From assembly GCF_000425785.1 (NCBI RefSeq), contig NZ_AUEC01000016.1, forward strand, positions 62,001 through 126,000: a stretch of DNA of 64,000 nt. Direction: 5' to 3'. Source of the stretch: Pseudomonas taiwanensis DSM 21245 (GTDB lineage Bacteria > Pseudomonadota > Gammaproteobacteria > Pseudomonadales > Pseudomonadaceae). Shown piece after piece: positions 15,570 to 24,034 of this stretch. Each line of letters starts with the position of its first letter. Position 1 is the first letter of the stretch. Under the pieces are notes generated by a model. That model had not been told where the DNA came from and searched no databases. It saw only the letters and a program-made list of their open reading frames with translations. A program made the translations under genes and the position numbers.

Positions 15570-16736
15570 ATGAATCCTGATACTCCACTGCAGCTGCTCG
15601 GCGGCCTCACGGCCCGCGAATTCATGCGCGACTACTGGCAGAAGAAGCCCCTGCTGGTGCGCCAGGCGTTCCCGGACTTCGAAAGCCCTATCGACCCCGA
15701 CGAGCTGGCCGGCCTGGCCCTGGAAGACGAAGTCGAGTCGCGCATCGTCCTCGAGCACGGCGCGCACCCATGGGAGCTGCGCCGGGGCCCGTTCGAGGAG
15801 GAAACCTTCGCCGAGCTGCCGGAGAAGGATTGGACCCTGCTGGTGCAAGCCGTCGACCAGTTCGTTCCGGAAGTCGCCGAGCTGCTGGAGCACTTCCGCT
15901 TCCTGCCAAGTTGGCGTATCGACGATGTGATGATCAGCTTCGCCGCCCCCGGAGGCAGTGTCGGCCCACACTTCGACAACTACGACGTGTTCCTGCTGCA
16001 AGGCCACGGCCAGCGCAACTGGAAGATCGGCCAGATGTGCAACAGCGACAGCCCGCTGCTGCCGCATGCCGACCTGCGCATCCTCGCCGAGTTCGAGCAA
16101 AGCGGCGAGTGGACCCTGGAACCGGGTGACATGCTGTACCTGCCACCGCGCCTGGCCCACTACGGCGTGGCCGTGGACGACTGCCTGACCTACTCGGTAG
16201 GCTTCCGCGCCCCGAGCGCCGCTGAGGTCCTGACCCACTTCACCGACTTCCTCGGCCAGTTCCTGCCCGACGAAGAGCGCTACAGCGACGCCGACGCGGA
16301 GCCTGCCAGCGACCCACACCAGATTCAGCACGATGCCCTCGACCGCCTCAAGGCGCTGCTCGACAAGCACATGGGCGACAAAGACCTGCTGCTGACCTGG
16401 TTCGGCCAGTTCATGACCGAGCCACGCTATCCGGAACAGGTCGTCGGCGAAGAGTTGTCCGAAGACGAGCTGATCGAGGCCCTTGAAGACGGCGCGATCC
16501 TGATCCGCAACCCGAGTGCACGCATGGCCTGGTCCGAGCTCAACGACGACCTGATGCTGTTCGCCAGCGGCCGCAGCTGCCCGCTGCCGGACAAACTGCG
16601 CGAACTGCTGAAACTGGTGTGTTCCGCCGACGCGTTGCATATCGACAACCTTGACCAGTGGCTGCAGGACGAAGATGGCCTTATGCTGGTACAGCAGTTG
16701 GTCAAACAAGGAAGCCTGGGGTTTGCCAATGAATAA
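15570..16736 (+). CDS. roxA: Ribosomal protein uL16 3-hydroxylase (RoxA/YcfD family)
   Basis: 388 aa JmjC-type Fe(II)/2-oxoglutarate oxygenase. The family hydroxylates an Arg of ribosomal protein uL16 (L16). The cupin core shows the iron ligands: HxD in GPHFDNYDVF, and the distal His in RLAHYGVAVDD. The C-terminal region includes WFGQFMTEPRYPE, typical of the ROX family. The ATG at 15570 follows AGGTTGAAC; an in-frame TTG two codons earlier is an alternative. It overlaps the next gene by 8 bp. Confidence 0.9.
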   Translation: MNPDTPLQLLGGLTAREFMRDYWQKKPLLVRQAFPDFESPIDPDELAGLALEDEVESRIVLEHGAHPWELRRGPFEEETFAELPEKDWTLLVQAVDQFVPEVAELLEHFRFLPSWRIDDVMISFAAPGGSVGPHFDNYDVFLLQGHGQRNWKIGQMCNSDSPLLPHADLRILAEFEQSGEWTLEPGDMLYLPPRLAHYGVAVDDCLTYSVGFRAPSAAEVLTHFTDFLGQFLPDEERYSDADAEPASDPHQIQHDALDRLKALLDKHMGDKDLLLTWFGQFMTEPRYPEQVVGEELSEDELIEALEDGAILIRNPSARMAWSELNDDLMLFASGRSCPLPDKLRELLKLVCSADALHIDNLDQWLQDEDGLMLVQQLVKQGSLGFANE

Positions 16737-17157
16737 GATCAGCGTTCGCCTGGCCGACTGGCACAAAGACAACGCCGATATCCGCCGCATTCGTGAGGCG
16801 GTATTCGTCGCCGAACAGCACATCCCGCCGGAGCTGGAGTTCGACTCCGAAGACCAGGACGCCCTGCACTTTCTCGCCCTGGAAGGCGACTACCCGATCG
16901 GTACCGCCCGCCTGCTGCCCGACGGCACCATCGGACGCATTTCAGTGCTCAAGGACTGGCGCGGACTGAAGGTTGGCGATGCGCTGATGAAGGCCGTGAT
17001 CGCCGAAGCGCAGAACCGCGACCTCAAGCAACAAATGCTCAGCGCCCAGGTCCATGCCACCCCCTTCTATGAGCGGCTGGGTTTCCGCGTTGTCAGCGAA
17101 GAGTTCCTCGAAGCGGGTATCCCGCACGTGGACATGGTCCGCGATTCGCGCGCCTGA
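16729..17157 (+). CDS. GNAT family N-acetyltransferase
   Basis: 142 aa single-domain GNAT protein. The acetyl-CoA loop is RGLKVGDALM near residues 75-84, and the C-terminal ATPFYERLGFRVVSEEFLEAGIPHVDM is typical of the ElaA/YjcF-like subgroup. It starts inside the last codons of the uL16 hydroxylase gene (8-bp overlap), so the two are cotranscribed and probably coupled. The substrate is unknown; the link to a ribosomal hydroxylase hints at a protein target, but that is inference. Confidence 0.88.
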   Translation: MNKISVRLADWHKDNADIRRIREAVFVAEQHIPPELEFDSEDQDALHFLALEGDYPIGTARLLPDGTIGRISVLKDWRGLKVGDALMKAVIAEAQNRDLKQQMLSAQVHATPFYERLGFRVVSEEFLEAGIPHVDMVRDSRA

Positions 17158-17164
17158 TGCACAA

Positions 17165-17212
17165 CCGGCAGCGGCCCTATCACGGGTTTACCCGCGAAAG
17201 GGCCGCTGCCGG
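17165..17212. repeat. REP-type palindrome / hairpin
   Basis: Near-perfect 48-bp inverted repeat with outer arms CCGGCAGCGGCCCT and AGGGCCGCTGCCGG and REP-like CACGGGTTTACCCG in the centre. It starts 7 bp after the GNAT stop and could act as a transcript end. Confidence 0.85.
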
Positions 17213-17327
17213 CCAAAGACATGCCTGCCCGACACAAAAACCTGTACATCCATCCAGATAAAGCTTGCCTGCGCGCCCTCGCTTGCGCATCCTAGTGCCC
17301 ATCTTTCCCGATGAAGCGTTCCCGGCC

Positions 17328-19274
17328 ATGCGCCTGTTCCTCTGTGAAAAACCCTCTCAGGCAAAAGACATCGCCAAGGTGCTAGGTGCCAATCGCAAGG
17401 GCGACGGCTGCTGGCAAGGCACCGATGTCTGCGTGACCTGGTGCATCGGCCACCTGCTTGAAACCGCACCGCCCGACAGCTACGACGCTCGCTACAAACG
17501 TTGGAACCTGGCCGACCTGCCGATCATTCCGGAAAAATGGAAAATGCTGGTCAAGCCCAAGACCGCCAGCCAGTTCAAGGCGGTCAAGCGCCTGCTGGGA
17601 GAAGCCCGGGAGCTGGTGATCGCCACTGACGCCGACCGTGAAGGCGAGATGATCGCCCGCGAGCTGGTCGAGCACTGTCGTTATCGGGGTCCGATTCAAC
17701 GCCTATGGCTGTCGGCCCTGGACGATGCGTCGATTCGCAAGGCCCTGGCCCGGCTGCTGCCGGGTCAGGACACGTTCAGCCTTTATCACTCGGCACTGGG
17801 CCGCTCGCGGGCCGACTGGCTGATCGGCATGAACATGAGCCGGCTGTTCACCCTGCTCGGTCGCCAGTCCGGCTACCAGGGCGTACTGCCGGTAGGCCGT
17901 GTACAGACGCCGACTTTGCGTCTGGTGGTCGACCGCGACCGCAGCATCGCCGACTTCGTACCCGTGCCGTTCTGGTCCATCGACGTGCAGCTGGAACACG
18001 CCGGCCAGCACTTCAACGCCCAGTGGCGCGCTCCAGAGGATGCCTGCGACGATCAGGGCCGCTGCCTGAACCCGGCATTGGCACAACAAGCCGCCGCCGA
18101 TATGGGCAACTCAGGCACCGCGCAGGTGCTGAAGGTAGCCACTGAGCGCGTGCGAGAAGCAGCGCCCCTGCCCTTCGACCTTGGCACTCTGCAGGAGCTG
18201 TGCTCGAAGAAGTTCGGACTCGGCGCCCAGGAAACCCTCGACATCGCCCAGGCGCTGTATGAAACCCACAAGCTGATCACTTACCCGCGCAGCGACTGCG
18301 GCTACCTGCCCATGAGCCAGCACAGCGAGGCTCCGGCAATCCTCGCCGCGCTACAACGCGCCGACGCCAGTTTGGCCCCCTTGCAGCCATACCTGACGCC
18401 CCAGCGCCGTTCACGGGCCTGGAACGATGCCAAGGTCAGCGCTCACCACGGCATCATCCCCACCGCGGCCGCCAGCGACCCGTCCCGCCTGCCGGCCAAG
18501 TACAAGGCGGTCTACACGCTCATTCGTGCCCGCTATCTGGCGCAGTTCCTGCCCAATCATGAATTCGACCGCACCCAAGCCGAATTCGATTGCGCCGGCC
18601 ACGCGCTGCGTGCCGTGGGCAAGCAGATCGTCGAGCCAGGTTGGCGCCGCGCCCTCCCCGAGGCACTGACCCCGAACAAAGGCCGCGAGGCGCCACCGGC
18701 CCAGGTGCTGCCAGTCCTGTCTGAAGGCCAGGTGTGCAACGTGCACGATGTGCAACTGAAGGATCAATGGACCCAGCCCCCCAAACCCTTCACCGAAGGC
18801 GACCTGATCAAGGCCATGAAGAACGTCGCCAAACTGGTCGACGACCCTCGCCTGAAACAAAAGCTCAAGGAAACCACCGGCATCGGCACCGAGGCGACCC
18901 GTGCCAGCATCATCCAAGGCCTGCTCGACCGCGGGTACCTGGTGAAGAACGGCAAGGCGCTGAGCGCCACCCCGGCAGCCTTCAGCCTGATCGACGCCGT
19001 CCCCCGCGCCATTGCCGACCCCGGTACCACGGCGATCTGGGAGCAGGCCCTGGACATGGTGCAAAGCGGCGAAATGAGCCTGGAGGAATTCGTCGCGCGG
19101 CAATCGGCCTGGATGGGCAAGCTGGTGCAGCGCTGCAGCGGCATGCAACTGACCATCAGCGGACCGGCGGCAGGCAAGGCAGCGACACCGTGGAAGAAGA
19201 AGCGCCGGAGCAGCGGGAAAGGCAAAGCGAGCGCTGGCAAACCGAAGCAGCCTCGGCGCAAGGCATCGACATAG
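17328..19274 (+). CDS. topB: DNA topoisomerase III
   Basis: 648 aa type IA topoisomerase that decatenates replication and recombination intermediates. The Toprim domain has the N-terminal CEKPSQAKDIA with Glu, and ATDADREGEM with Asp101 and Asp103. The catalytic Tyr is about residue 319 in LITYPRSDCGYLP. Length is close to E. coli TopB. The C terminus lacks zinc fingers and ends in a Lys/Arg-rich tail of about 30 residues, as usual for TopB. The ATG at 17328 gives MRLFLCEKPSQ; the frame is open upstream but not conserved-looking. Confidence 0.96.
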   Translation: MRLFLCEKPSQAKDIAKVLGANRKGDGCWQGTDVCVTWCIGHLLETAPPDSYDARYKRWNLADLPIIPEKWKMLVKPKTASQFKAVKRLLGEARELVIATDADREGEMIARELVEHCRYRGPIQRLWLSALDDASIRKALARLLPGQDTFSLYHSALGRSRADWLIGMNMSRLFTLLGRQSGYQGVLPVGRVQTPTLRLVVDRDRSIADFVPVPFWSIDVQLEHAGQHFNAQWRAPEDACDDQGRCLNPALAQQAAADMGNSGTAQVLKVATERVREAAPLPFDLGTLQELCSKKFGLGAQETLDIAQALYETHKLITYPRSDCGYLPMSQHSEAPAILAALQRADASLAPLQPYLTPQRRSRAWNDAKVSAHHGIIPTAAASDPSRLPAKYKAVYTLIRARYLAQFLPNHEFDRTQAEFDCAGHALRAVGKQIVEPGWRRALPEALTPNKGREAPPAQVLPVLSEGQVCNVHDVQLKDQWTQPPKPFTEGDLIKAMKNVAKLVDDPRLKQKLKETTGIGTEATRASIIQGLLDRGYLVKNGKALSATPAAFSLIDAVPRAIADPGTTAIWEQALDMVQSGEMSLEEFVARQSAWMGKLVQRCSGMQLTISGPAAGKAATPWKKKRRSSGKGKASAGKPKQPRRKAST

Positions 19275-19360
19275 CCGGAGGATTGATCGTTGCCTCCTCC
19301 TCATCGCCACCCTGCGTAAGAGCGGTAGCCGCGAATCTCCCATAAAAGAAAGCTGGCGCT

Positions 19361-19410
19361 GTGAAAAAATAATGCTACATTTTCATGAAAATAAGCACTA
19401 TAAATTTCAC
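19361..19410. promoter_or_regulatory. Concentric palindromic operator upstream of the puuB-like gene
   Basis: A perfect 14-bp palindrome ATTTTCATGAAAAT (19379-19392) shares its exact centre with outer arms GTGAAA (19361-19366) and TTTCAC (19405-19410). A -10-like TATAAA at 19399-19404 lies inside the structure. It is a likely binding site for the XRE-cupin regulator two genes along. Confidence 0.6.
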
Positions 19411-19421
19411 GAGGCATCTGC

Positions 19422-20711
19422 ATGTTCAAGCAATCCGCTCAGCATATTGCCAGCTACTACGCCCAGACCTTCCCCACCCCCATCCCCTTGCGCCCTACCC
19501 TGCAAGGCCAGCATGACACCGATGTAGTGATCGTTGGTGCTGGCTTCAGCGGCCTGCACACTGCCCTGCGCCTGGCCTTGGCCGGTAAGCGCGTGACCTT
19601 GCTCGAATCCAGTCGTGTGGCATGGGCTGCCTCCGGGCGCAATGGTGGCCAGGCATTGCTGGGTTGGTCGTGCGACATGCCGCCGCTGGAAAAATCCCTT
19701 GGCACAGAACGCGCACGTCGGCTGTGGGACAGCATGTGCTGGGCGGCAGAAGAGATGCGTGAACTGCCCCTGCGCCACGGTTTCGACATCGACTACCGGC
19801 CCGGCAGCCTGTGGGCGGCGGTACTGCCTCGCCGTGTGAAGATGCTGGAAGAAGCCCTGCACGAGGCCGAAGACAAATGGGGCTACGACGGCTTGCGCCT
19901 GATTGGCCGCGACGAGCTGGCGCAGTGGATCGGCAGCCCGCGCTACCAGGCTGCGCTGTACGACGGCAAGGGCGCGCACCTCAACCCGCTCAAGCTCGCC
20001 CAGGGACTGGCCATTGCCCTCGAAGCCGCGGGCGGGGGCATCTTCGAACAAAGCCAAGTGGTCGACTACCAGCAGACCAACAACGGTTATCGCGTCCGCA
20101 CCGAGCGCGGCGAAGTGCGGTGTGACGTGCTGGTGCTGGCCTGCAATGCCTACATCGACCGCCTCGACCGCACGCTCTCACGCAGGCTGTTGCCAGTGGG
20201 CTCGTACCAGGTCGCCACCGCGCCGCTTGACCCTGCACTTGCCGCATCGCTGCTGCCGCGCAACAGTTGCGTGATCGACAACCAGTTCGTCCCCGACTAT
20301 TTCCGCCTCACCCCGGACCACCGCTTGCTGTTCGGCGGTGGCTGCACCTACCTGGGCGGCATACCCAAGGACGTGGCCAGCGCCACCCGCCCCTACCTGG
20401 AACGGGTCTTCCCTCAACTGACGGGCGTGACCATCGACTACGCCTGGGGTGGCCATATCGACTGCAGCATGCGGCGCACCCCGGACGTTGGCCGGGACAG
20501 CCAGCGCTACTGGCTGCAAGGTTTTTCCGGCCATGGTGTGCTGCCGACCCTGGCGGCGGCGAAAGCAGTCAGCGATGCGATCCTGGGTGACGATGACCTG
20601 TTGGCACTTTACCAGGGCATCGACAATGGCCGCTTTCCCGGCGGCGACACCCTGGCCGCGCCCCTGGAGGCAGCCGCCAAGGCGTGGTACCGGCTGCGGG
20701 ACCATTTCTGA
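19422..20711 (+). CDS. FAD-dependent oxidoreductase, PuuB/OrdL-like
   Basis: 429 aa DAO-family flavoprotein. The FAD-binding Rossmann motif VVIVGAGFSGLHTALRLA is near residues 35-52, followed by ASGRNGGQALLGW, and the C-terminal WGGHIDCSMRRTPDVG and GFSGHGVLPTLAAAK. This pattern fits gamma-glutamylputrescine oxidase (PuuB) and related amine oxidases in polyamine breakdown. The gene is followed 14 bp later by an XRE-cupin regulator of the PuuR type, which supports a polyamine or related amine substrate. No other puu genes are nearby, so the substrate is not certain. Confidence 0.85.
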   Translation: MFKQSAQHIASYYAQTFPTPIPLRPTLQGQHDTDVVIVGAGFSGLHTALRLALAGKRVTLLESSRVAWAASGRNGGQALLGWSCDMPPLEKSLGTERARRLWDSMCWAAEEMRELPLRHGFDIDYRPGSLWAAVLPRRVKMLEEALHEAEDKWGYDGLRLIGRDELAQWIGSPRYQAALYDGKGAHLNPLKLAQGLAIALEAAGGGIFEQSQVVDYQQTNNGYRVRTERGEVRCDVLVLACNAYIDRLDRTLSRRLLPVGSYQVATAPLDPALAASLLPRNSCVIDNQFVPDYFRLTPDHRLLFGGGCTYLGGIPKDVASATRPYLERVFPQLTGVTIDYAWGGHIDCSMRRTPDVGRDSQRYWLQGFSGHGVLPTLAAAKAVSDAILGDDDLLALYQGIDNGRFPGGDTLAAPLEAAAKAWYRLRDHF

Positions 20712-20725
20712 AGCGAGGCTGGCAC

Positions 20726-21283
20726 ATGAACATGCAGGATGAGATCGAGGGGCTGGCGATTCTGGTACGTGACCTGCGCAAGCACCGTGGCCTGACCCTT
20801 GACGACCTGGCGGCGAGGATCAACCGCTCGGTGGGCTTCCTCTCCCAAGTCGAGCGCGGGCTGTCGCGCCCCACCGTCGCCGACCTGACCGCAATCAGTG
20901 AAGCACTGAAGGTACCTACCACCTACTTCTACCACGTCAGCAAGCCCAGGGCGCTGGACTGGGTCACCCGCCCGGACGAGAGACGTACGCTGTATTACGC
21001 CGCCGGCATCACCGACGTACTGGTATCACCCAAGCTCAACGGTGGGTTCTCGATGCTGGACAGCCACTTGGCGCCAGGCGCCAGCAGCGGCGATGGGCAT
21101 TTGAACGACAGCGCCGAACAAGGCGGCTTCGTGCTCGAAGGGGAGCTCACCTTGTGGCTCGATGGCCACGACCAAGCCGTCACCCTGCGCCCCAACGACA
21201 GCTTCCAGCTCCCCCCGCACAGCCAGTTCCGCTACGCCAACCTGTCCGACCGGGCGACCCGCGTGCTCTGGGTATTCCGATAA
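20726..21283 (+). CDS. XRE-cupin transcriptional regulator, PuuR-like
   Basis: 185 aa regulator with an N-terminal helix-turn-helix (LTLDDLAARINRSVGFLSQVERGLSRPT, about residues 23-50) and a C-terminal cupin domain (about 110-182) that would sense a small ligand. This is the layout of PuuR, the putrescine-responsive repressor. The ATG at 20726 follows GCGAGG and is 14 bp after the oxidase stop, so both form one operon. It probably controls itself and the oxidase through the palindrome at 19361-19410. Confidence 0.85.
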   Translation: MNMQDEIEGLAILVRDLRKHRGLTLDDLAARINRSVGFLSQVERGLSRPTVADLTAISEALKVPTTYFYHVSKPRALDWVTRPDERRTLYYAAGITDVLVSPKLNGGFSMLDSHLAPGASSGDGHLNDSAEQGGFVLEGELTLWLDGHDQAVTLRPNDSFQLPPHSQFRYANLSDRATRVLWVFR

Positions 21284-21381
21284 GTCACCGCCCCAAAATC
21301 TCCTATGCCTGGCGAAATCTCTCCTATTCTCAATGGTTCATTCGACTCTGCCTGATACCCCCCTACGGAGGAGAAACAACC

Positions 21382-22212
21382 ATGAGCTACGTAACAACCA
21401 AAGACGGCGTTCATATCTTCTATAAGGACTGGGGGCCGCGCGATGCACCCGTCATCCACTTCCACCACGGCTGGCCACTGAGTGCCGACGACTGGGACGC
21501 GCAAATGCTGTTCTTCCTCGCCAAAGGCTTCCGAGTGGTCGCCCATGACCGCCGTGGCCACGGACGTTCCAGCCAGGTTTGGGAGGGCCATGACATGGAT
21601 CACTACGCCGCTGACGTGGCTGCGGTGGTCCAGCACCTGGGTATCCAAGGAGCTGTCCATGTCGGTCACTCGACAGGCGGCGGCGAAGTGGTGCACTACA
21701 TGGCCAAGTACCCCCAGGACCCGGTGGCCAAGGCCGTCCTGATTGCCGCGGTACCCCCGCTGATGGTGAAGACGCCGGCTAACCCGGGCGGCCTGGACAA
21801 GTCGGTATTCGACGGTTTCCAGGAACAGGTGGCCAGCAACCGTGCACAGTTCTATCGCGATGTCCCGGCCGGACCGTTCTATGGCTACAACCGGCCTGGC
21901 GTACAGGCCAGCGAGGGCGTCATCGCCAATTGGTGGCGCCAGGGCATGATCGGCAGCGCCAAGGCCCATTACGACGGCATTGTCGCCTTCTCGCAAACCG
22001 ACTTCACGCAGGACCTCAAAGGCATCAAGCAACCGGTACTGGTCATGCACGGCGATGATGATCAGATCGTGCCCTATGAAAACTCAGGGCCGAAGTCGGC
22101 AGAGCTGCTGCCCAACGGCACGCTGAAAACCTACAAAGGCTTCCCCCATGGCATGCCTACCACCCATGCCGACGTGATCAATGCCGACTTGCTGGCGTTC
22201 ATCCGAAGCTGA
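21382..22212 (+). CDS. Alpha/beta hydrolase, non-heme chloroperoxidase/arylesterase type
   Basis: 276 aa alpha/beta hydrolase. HHGWPLSADDW forms the oxyanion region, GHSTGGGEV is the nucleophile elbow, LVMHGDDDQIVPYE carries the acid, and FPHGMPTTH the catalytic His. This subgroup includes cofactor-free haloperoxidases (perhydrolases) and arylesterases. The ATG at 21382 has GGAGGAG upstream, a strong ribosome site. It sits alone between an XRE regulator and a convergent nitroreductase. Physiological substrate unknown. Confidence 0.9.
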   Translation: MSYVTTKDGVHIFYKDWGPRDAPVIHFHHGWPLSADDWDAQMLFFLAKGFRVVAHDRRGHGRSSQVWEGHDMDHYAADVAAVVQHLGIQGAVHVGHSTGGGEVVHYMAKYPQDPVAKAVLIAAVPPLMVKTPANPGGLDKSVFDGFQEQVASNRAQFYRDVPAGPFYGYNRPGVQASEGVIANWWRQGMIGSAKAHYDGIVAFSQTDFTQDLKGIKQPVLVMHGDDDQIVPYENSGPKSAELLPNGTLKTYKGFPHGMPTTHADVINADLLAFIRS

Positions 22213-22257
22213 CGTGGCGGCCCTGCACGGGGTCGGGCTAGGCCCTGGCACCTGAAC

Positions 22258-22284
22258 GCCGGCACCTCTGATGGGGCCGGCTTT
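22258..22284. terminator. Likely terminator between hydrolase and nitroreductase
   Basis: GCCGGC-A-CC / GG-G-GCCGGC hairpin followed by TTT, between convergent genes. The T run is short. Confidence 0.5.
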
Positions 22285-22302
22285 CAGCGCTCAGGCTGCC
22301 GC

Positions 22303-22956
22303 TCAGAGGAAGGTAAAGACGGTCGAGGCTGGCAGACGCGACTTGTTCAACCCCGCATTGAAGTCTGCGTCGCTGCGATAGCCCAGGCTCAGCACCACCA
22401 CGCTGGTGAAACCGCGCTCACGCAGGCCCAGCTCGGCGTCCATGACCTTGCTGTCGAAACCCTCGATCGGCGTGGCGTCCAGGCCATGTGCGGCGGCACC
22501 GAGCAGCGCGGTACCCAGGGCCAGGTAGGTCTGCTTTTCCATCCAGTGCTGCAGGTCTTTCTGATCGTATCGGTGCAGATTCACATAGTGGCGGCGGCTC
22601 TGGTTCTGCGCGGCGCGGGCCTGCTCGTCACGGAATCGACCATTGGCCGCTTCCTGATCGAGCACGGCATCGAGGTGCGCTTCGGTCATCTCGGTGCGGG
22701 TGCAGAAAACGATGACATGGGACGCATCGAGGATCTTTGGTGTGTTGTACGCAAACCCTCCCACCGTGCTCTTGGCCAAACGCGCCTTGCCTTCGGCGCT
22801 GTCGGCAACGATGAAATGCCAGGGTTGCGAGTTCACCGACGACGGGCTGTGACGCAACTGCTCAAGCAGCGCGTCGATGGTGGCCTGTGGGATCTTGCGC
22901 GAGGCATCGTAGGCTTTGGTGGTGTAACGGCGTTTGGCGAGCGCAACGGTATCCAT
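22303..22956 (-). CDS. nfsB: Oxygen-insensitive NAD(P)H nitroreductase, NfsB-like
   Basis: 217 aa FMN nitroreductase. The N terminus has the phosphate-binding KRRYTTKAYD, then RHSPSSVNSQPWHFIV, and the C-terminal VVVLSLGYRSDADF. Length and motifs match E. coli NfsB, which reduces nitroaromatics and quinones by two-electron steps. AGGAGT precedes the ATG. It is divergent from a LysR regulator with a 103-bp shared promoter region, a typical regulator/target pair. Confidence 0.9.
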   Translation of the reverse strand: MDTVALAKRRYTTKAYDASRKIPQATIDALLEQLRHSPSSVNSQPWHFIVADSAEGKARLAKSTVGGFAYNTPKILDASHVIVFCTRTEMTEAHLDAVLDQEAANGRFRDEQARAAQNQSRRHYVNLHRYDQKDLQHWMEKQTYLALGTALLGAAAHGLDATPIEGFDSKVMDAELGLRERGFTSVVVLSLGYRSDADFNAGLNKSRLPASTVFTFL

Positions 22957-23059
22957 GAATCGACTCCTGGTGGTGGCACGGGTTTGCCACGCATCTTATC
23001 TGTCCGTAGAAAAAGAAAAACAGGCACAATGCAGCAACACTTTCATCTTTGGAGTGAAA

Positions 23060-23950
23060 ATGCTGCGTATCGCTGATCTGGAATTGTTCGTTCGCAGTAG
23101 CGCCTTGGGCAGCTTCACCGCTGCCGCCCAGGAGGCCGAAGTGCTGCCCGGGCAGGTGGCCGCCGCCATCAAGCGCCTGGAGCGCGAACTGGACGTACGT
23201 CTGTTCGCCCGCACCACCCGCAGCCTGCGACTGACCGCCGAGGGTGAGCTGTACCTGCCCACCGCGCATACCGTCCTGGAAAGCCTGCGCCAAGGGCGGG
23301 ACAACCTGCACGGCGCCCACAGTAGCCTGCGCGGTGTGCTACAGGTATCGGCGCCGTCGGACCTGGGCCGCAACATGTTGTTGCCATGGCTCACGGAGTT
23401 TCGCCGCGAACACCCCGACCTTAACTTGCGCATCCTCCTTTCCGATCAGCTCGCCGACTTCTACCGCGACCCGGTCGACGTGGCCATCCGCTATGGGACC
23501 AACGACGATGCCAACTACATCGCCTTGCCTCTGGCGCCTGCCAATCGCCGTGTCGTGGTCGCCTCGCCGGCCTATCTGGCCCACCATGGACGGCCGACCA
23601 CACCCGAGGCGCTGCATCACCATGCGTGCCTTCTGTACCCACAACAAGGCCGGGTCTATGACAAGTGGCGCCTGGGAGATCGCACAGTACAGGTCAAGGG
23701 TTCGCTGTTCAGCGACGACGCCGACCTGGTCAGGCGCTGGGCGCTGATGGGCGAAGGCATTGCCTATAAATCGTGGCTGGATGTGCGTGCCAATGTGGCC
23801 GCCGGCGAGCTGGAGGTCCTGTTGCCCGACCACCCTGGTGAACCGACGCCGGTGACCCTGGTATGCCCGCACCGCAAACAGCTGTCGCCTGCGGTTTCTC
23901 GCCTGCATGTGTGGTTGCGTGACCGGTTCGCGGCGCTGGACCCGCGATGA
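23060..23950 (+). CDS. LysR family transcriptional regulator
   Basis: 296 aa LysR regulator. The N-terminal winged helix (about residues 1-60) reads MLRIADLELFVRSSALGSFTAAAQEAEVLPGQVAAAIKRLE in its order of helices, and a substrate-binding domain follows from about residue 90. The RYGTNDDANYIALPL segment is typical of the CrgA/AaeR subgroup. It is divergent from nfsB and probably regulates it. GGAG precedes the ATG. The effector is unknown. Confidence 0.9.
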   Translation: MLRIADLELFVRSSALGSFTAAAQEAEVLPGQVAAAIKRLERELDVRLFARTTRSLRLTAEGELYLPTAHTVLESLRQGRDNLHGAHSSLRGVLQVSAPSDLGRNMLLPWLTEFRREHPDLNLRILLSDQLADFYRDPVDVAIRYGTNDDANYIALPLAPANRRVVVASPAYLAHHGRPTTPEALHHHACLLYPQQGRVYDKWRLGDRTVQVKGSLFSDDADLVRRWALMGEGIAYKSWLDVRANVAAGELEVLLPDHPGEPTPVTLVCPHRKQLSPAVSRLHVWLRDRFAALDPR

Positions 23951-24034
23951 CCTGACTTTCTGCACAAATGTTCTAAGCCGGGGCAGGACCTGCGAGTTAC
24001 AGTGGCAAGCCTATTTCCACAGCAGCACCCGGCC

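Noticed and set aside
19275..19300. Possible terminator after topB (GGAGG / CCTCC)
   Set aside because: Short stem with a long loop and no T run.
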